Assembly: GCA_014728175.1 (NCBI GenBank)
Contig: WJMA01000036.1
Span: 1-64,000 of the forward strand
Length of the DNA stretch: 64,000 bases
Reading direction: 5' to 3'
Source: Candidatus Fermentibacterota bacterium
GTDB taxonomy: Bacteria; Fermentibacterota; Fermentibacteria; Fermentibacterales; JCC-6
A model generated the notes under the pieces. The model did not search any database and had not been told where the DNA came from. It worked only from the letters and a program-made list of their open reading frames with translations. Positions 63,083 through 64,000 of this stretch are shown in pieces. A program made the translations under genes and the position numbers. Within the stretch, counting starts at the first letter, position 1, and every line of letters starts with the position of its first letter.

Positions 63083-63775
63083 TTACAACTCTTCCATCAT
63101 CCGCTGCCACGTAACCTCTTTGATGCCTTCTATCTGAACAATTTTCTCCACGAAAGACACCGTGCTCCTTCGACCCCTCATGCGAAGATGGAGAAGAAGC
63201 TTGCTCTCCGAGTCGCAGATCGATACCTCCGTCTCGATCTCGGTTATGGATATCCGTTCCTTGTCGGCGATGGCTTCACATCGGTCCAGGACCACGGCGG
63301 GGTCGGTACCCTCCAGGGTTATCAGGATGTCTCGGTGCACCAGGGCCGGGATCCATCGCTCGGCGAAATCCAGGAGGGTGAGCACCACGACAGTCAGGAC
63401 CACGGCGACCGCACCCACCGCGTACATGCCGAGGGCGGCGACGATTCCCAAAACCGCGACCAACCATATGCAGGCGGCCGTGGTAAGCCCTCTGACCAGA
63501 TTGCTGGTCTTCATTATGGCTCCGGCTCCCAGGAAGCCTATACCGGTTACCACTCCGGCTATCACCCTGGTAACGTCCATCCATCGCGGATCTATGCTTT
63601 CCGAGCAGCCTCTGACCAGCATGATCCCGGAGATGGTAACCACGCAGGCGGCGATGCTGACCAGCATGTGTGTTCTCAGCCCCGCGGGGCGTCCGTGCAT
63701 CTGACGTTCCATGCCCACCAGGCCGCCCAGCAGGGCGGAGAACAGCAAGCGGGCGATCCAGGCTTCCACGCTCAT
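63083..63775 (-). CDS. MgtC/SapB-family membrane protein
   Basis: 230 residues from ATG 63775, with AAGGAG upstream. Five membrane helices match MgtC: LFSALLGGLVGMERQMHGRPAGLRT, then GIGFLGAGAIMKTSN and VRGLTTAACIWL. A C-terminal ~80-residue ACT-like cytosolic domain follows. MgtC proteins affect magnesium homeostasis and growth under low magnesium; the exact activity is unsettled. Confidence 0.9.
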   Translation of the reverse strand: MSVEAWIARLLFSALLGGLVGMERQMHGRPAGLRTHMLVSIAACVVTISGIMLVRGCSESIDPRWMDVTRVIAGVVTGIGFLGAGAIMKTSNLVRGLTTAACIWLVAVLGIVAALGMYAVGAVAVVLTVVVLTLLDFAERWIPALVHRDILITLEGTDPAVVLDRCEAIADKERISITEIETEVSICDSESKLLLHLRMRGRRSTVSFVEKIVQIEGIKEVTWQRMMEEL

Positions 63776-63777
63776 AT

Positions 63778-64000
63778 CTACTCCTTGGCTCTCGATGCCA
63801 GCAGCTCCAGGACCTTTCTGGCCAGGGTCTCGGGAAGGTAGGGCTTTCTGAGGAATCCCGAGCCCAGGACCTCGATCTCGGAGTCCGAAAGGATCGGTGA
63901 CTCGTAGCCGCTGGTCAGAAGTATCGACATGCTCGGCCACCTCTGGTGACAGATTCGTGCCACCTCTGGGGAAGGGGTGCCGGACATGTTCATGTCCAGA
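63778..64000 (-). CDS. response-regulator receiver domain, 3' part (5' end outside window)
   Basis: The last ~73 residues. LDMNMSGTPSPEVAR holds the phosphoacceptor Asp, followed by ILLTSGY (Thr/Ser switch) and LRKPYLPETLARKV with the conserved Lys. No output domain follows, so it is either a stand-alone receiver or the C-terminal receiver of a hybrid kinase. It lies two bases ahead of the mgtC-like gene. Confidence 0.88.
   Translation of the reverse strand, partial: LDMNMSGTPSPEVARICHQRWPSMSILLTSGYESPILSDSEIEVLGSGFLRKPYLPETLARKVLELLASRAKE

Overview
The window is a GC-rich bacterial chromosome segment dominated by housekeeping genes. No phage genes or CRISPR array were seen, and the only mobile element is a transposase cut by the left edge. 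The lineage is not identified. A rod-shape operon, lipoproteins, an FG-GAP/ASPIC secreted protein with a C-terminal sorting-like domain, an orange-protein-type (ORP-type) Fe-S ATPase cluster and a fermentative gene set (pta, carbamate kinase) suggest a didermic anaerobe, perhaps from an FCB-type candidate phylum. That placement is inference; a marker-gene tree would settle it.

Layout. 1-9.4 kb: end of an IS4-type transposase; an ABC-F ATPase preceded by a six-codon leader ORF; a B12-binding radical SAM enzyme; a secreted FG-GAP protein; a triple-PPC lipoprotein; pta; small proteins. 9.4-13.0 kb: a membrane protein, a UGT-like glycosyltransferase and an ABC-2 exporter. 13.2-16.6 kb: a sigma-54-type promoter with two upstream palindromes, then two small glycine-rich proteins, a fused double MinD/ferredoxin ATPase and a NifX-like protein. 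16.6-21.4 kb: an ECF sigma/anti-sigma operon ending in a VOC-nitroreductase fusion, an esterase-PDZ protein and an SPL-family radical SAM protein.

21.6-57.7 kb is almost entirely minus-strand and tightly packed with core genes. Read in the direction of transcription it begins with mreB-mreC-mreD-mrdA-rodA-lgt-comF (cell shape, lipoproteins), then dnaE, a barrel protein, an M29 peptidase, Trm112, DUF167, ileS-lspA-arcC, tRNA-Val, thrS-infC-rpmI-rplT, a coiled-coil protein, zapA, rny, a YmdB-type phosphodiesterase, ispA, dxs, nadK, recN, pgsA, smc, ftsY and a lone ABC ATPase. Many neighbours overlap by 1-23 nt, so translational coupling is likely.

57.8-64 kb: a lipoprotein, a small helical protein, a PHP phosphoesterase, a divergent nucleotidyltransferase/HD pair, an ankyrin/zinc-ribbon protein, an MgtC-type membrane protein and the end of a response-regulator receiver domain cut by the right edge.

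The most interesting features are the sigma-54-linked ORP-type cluster with its fused ATPase, the leader ORF ahead of the ABC-F gene, and non-canonical starts for infC and probably comF.
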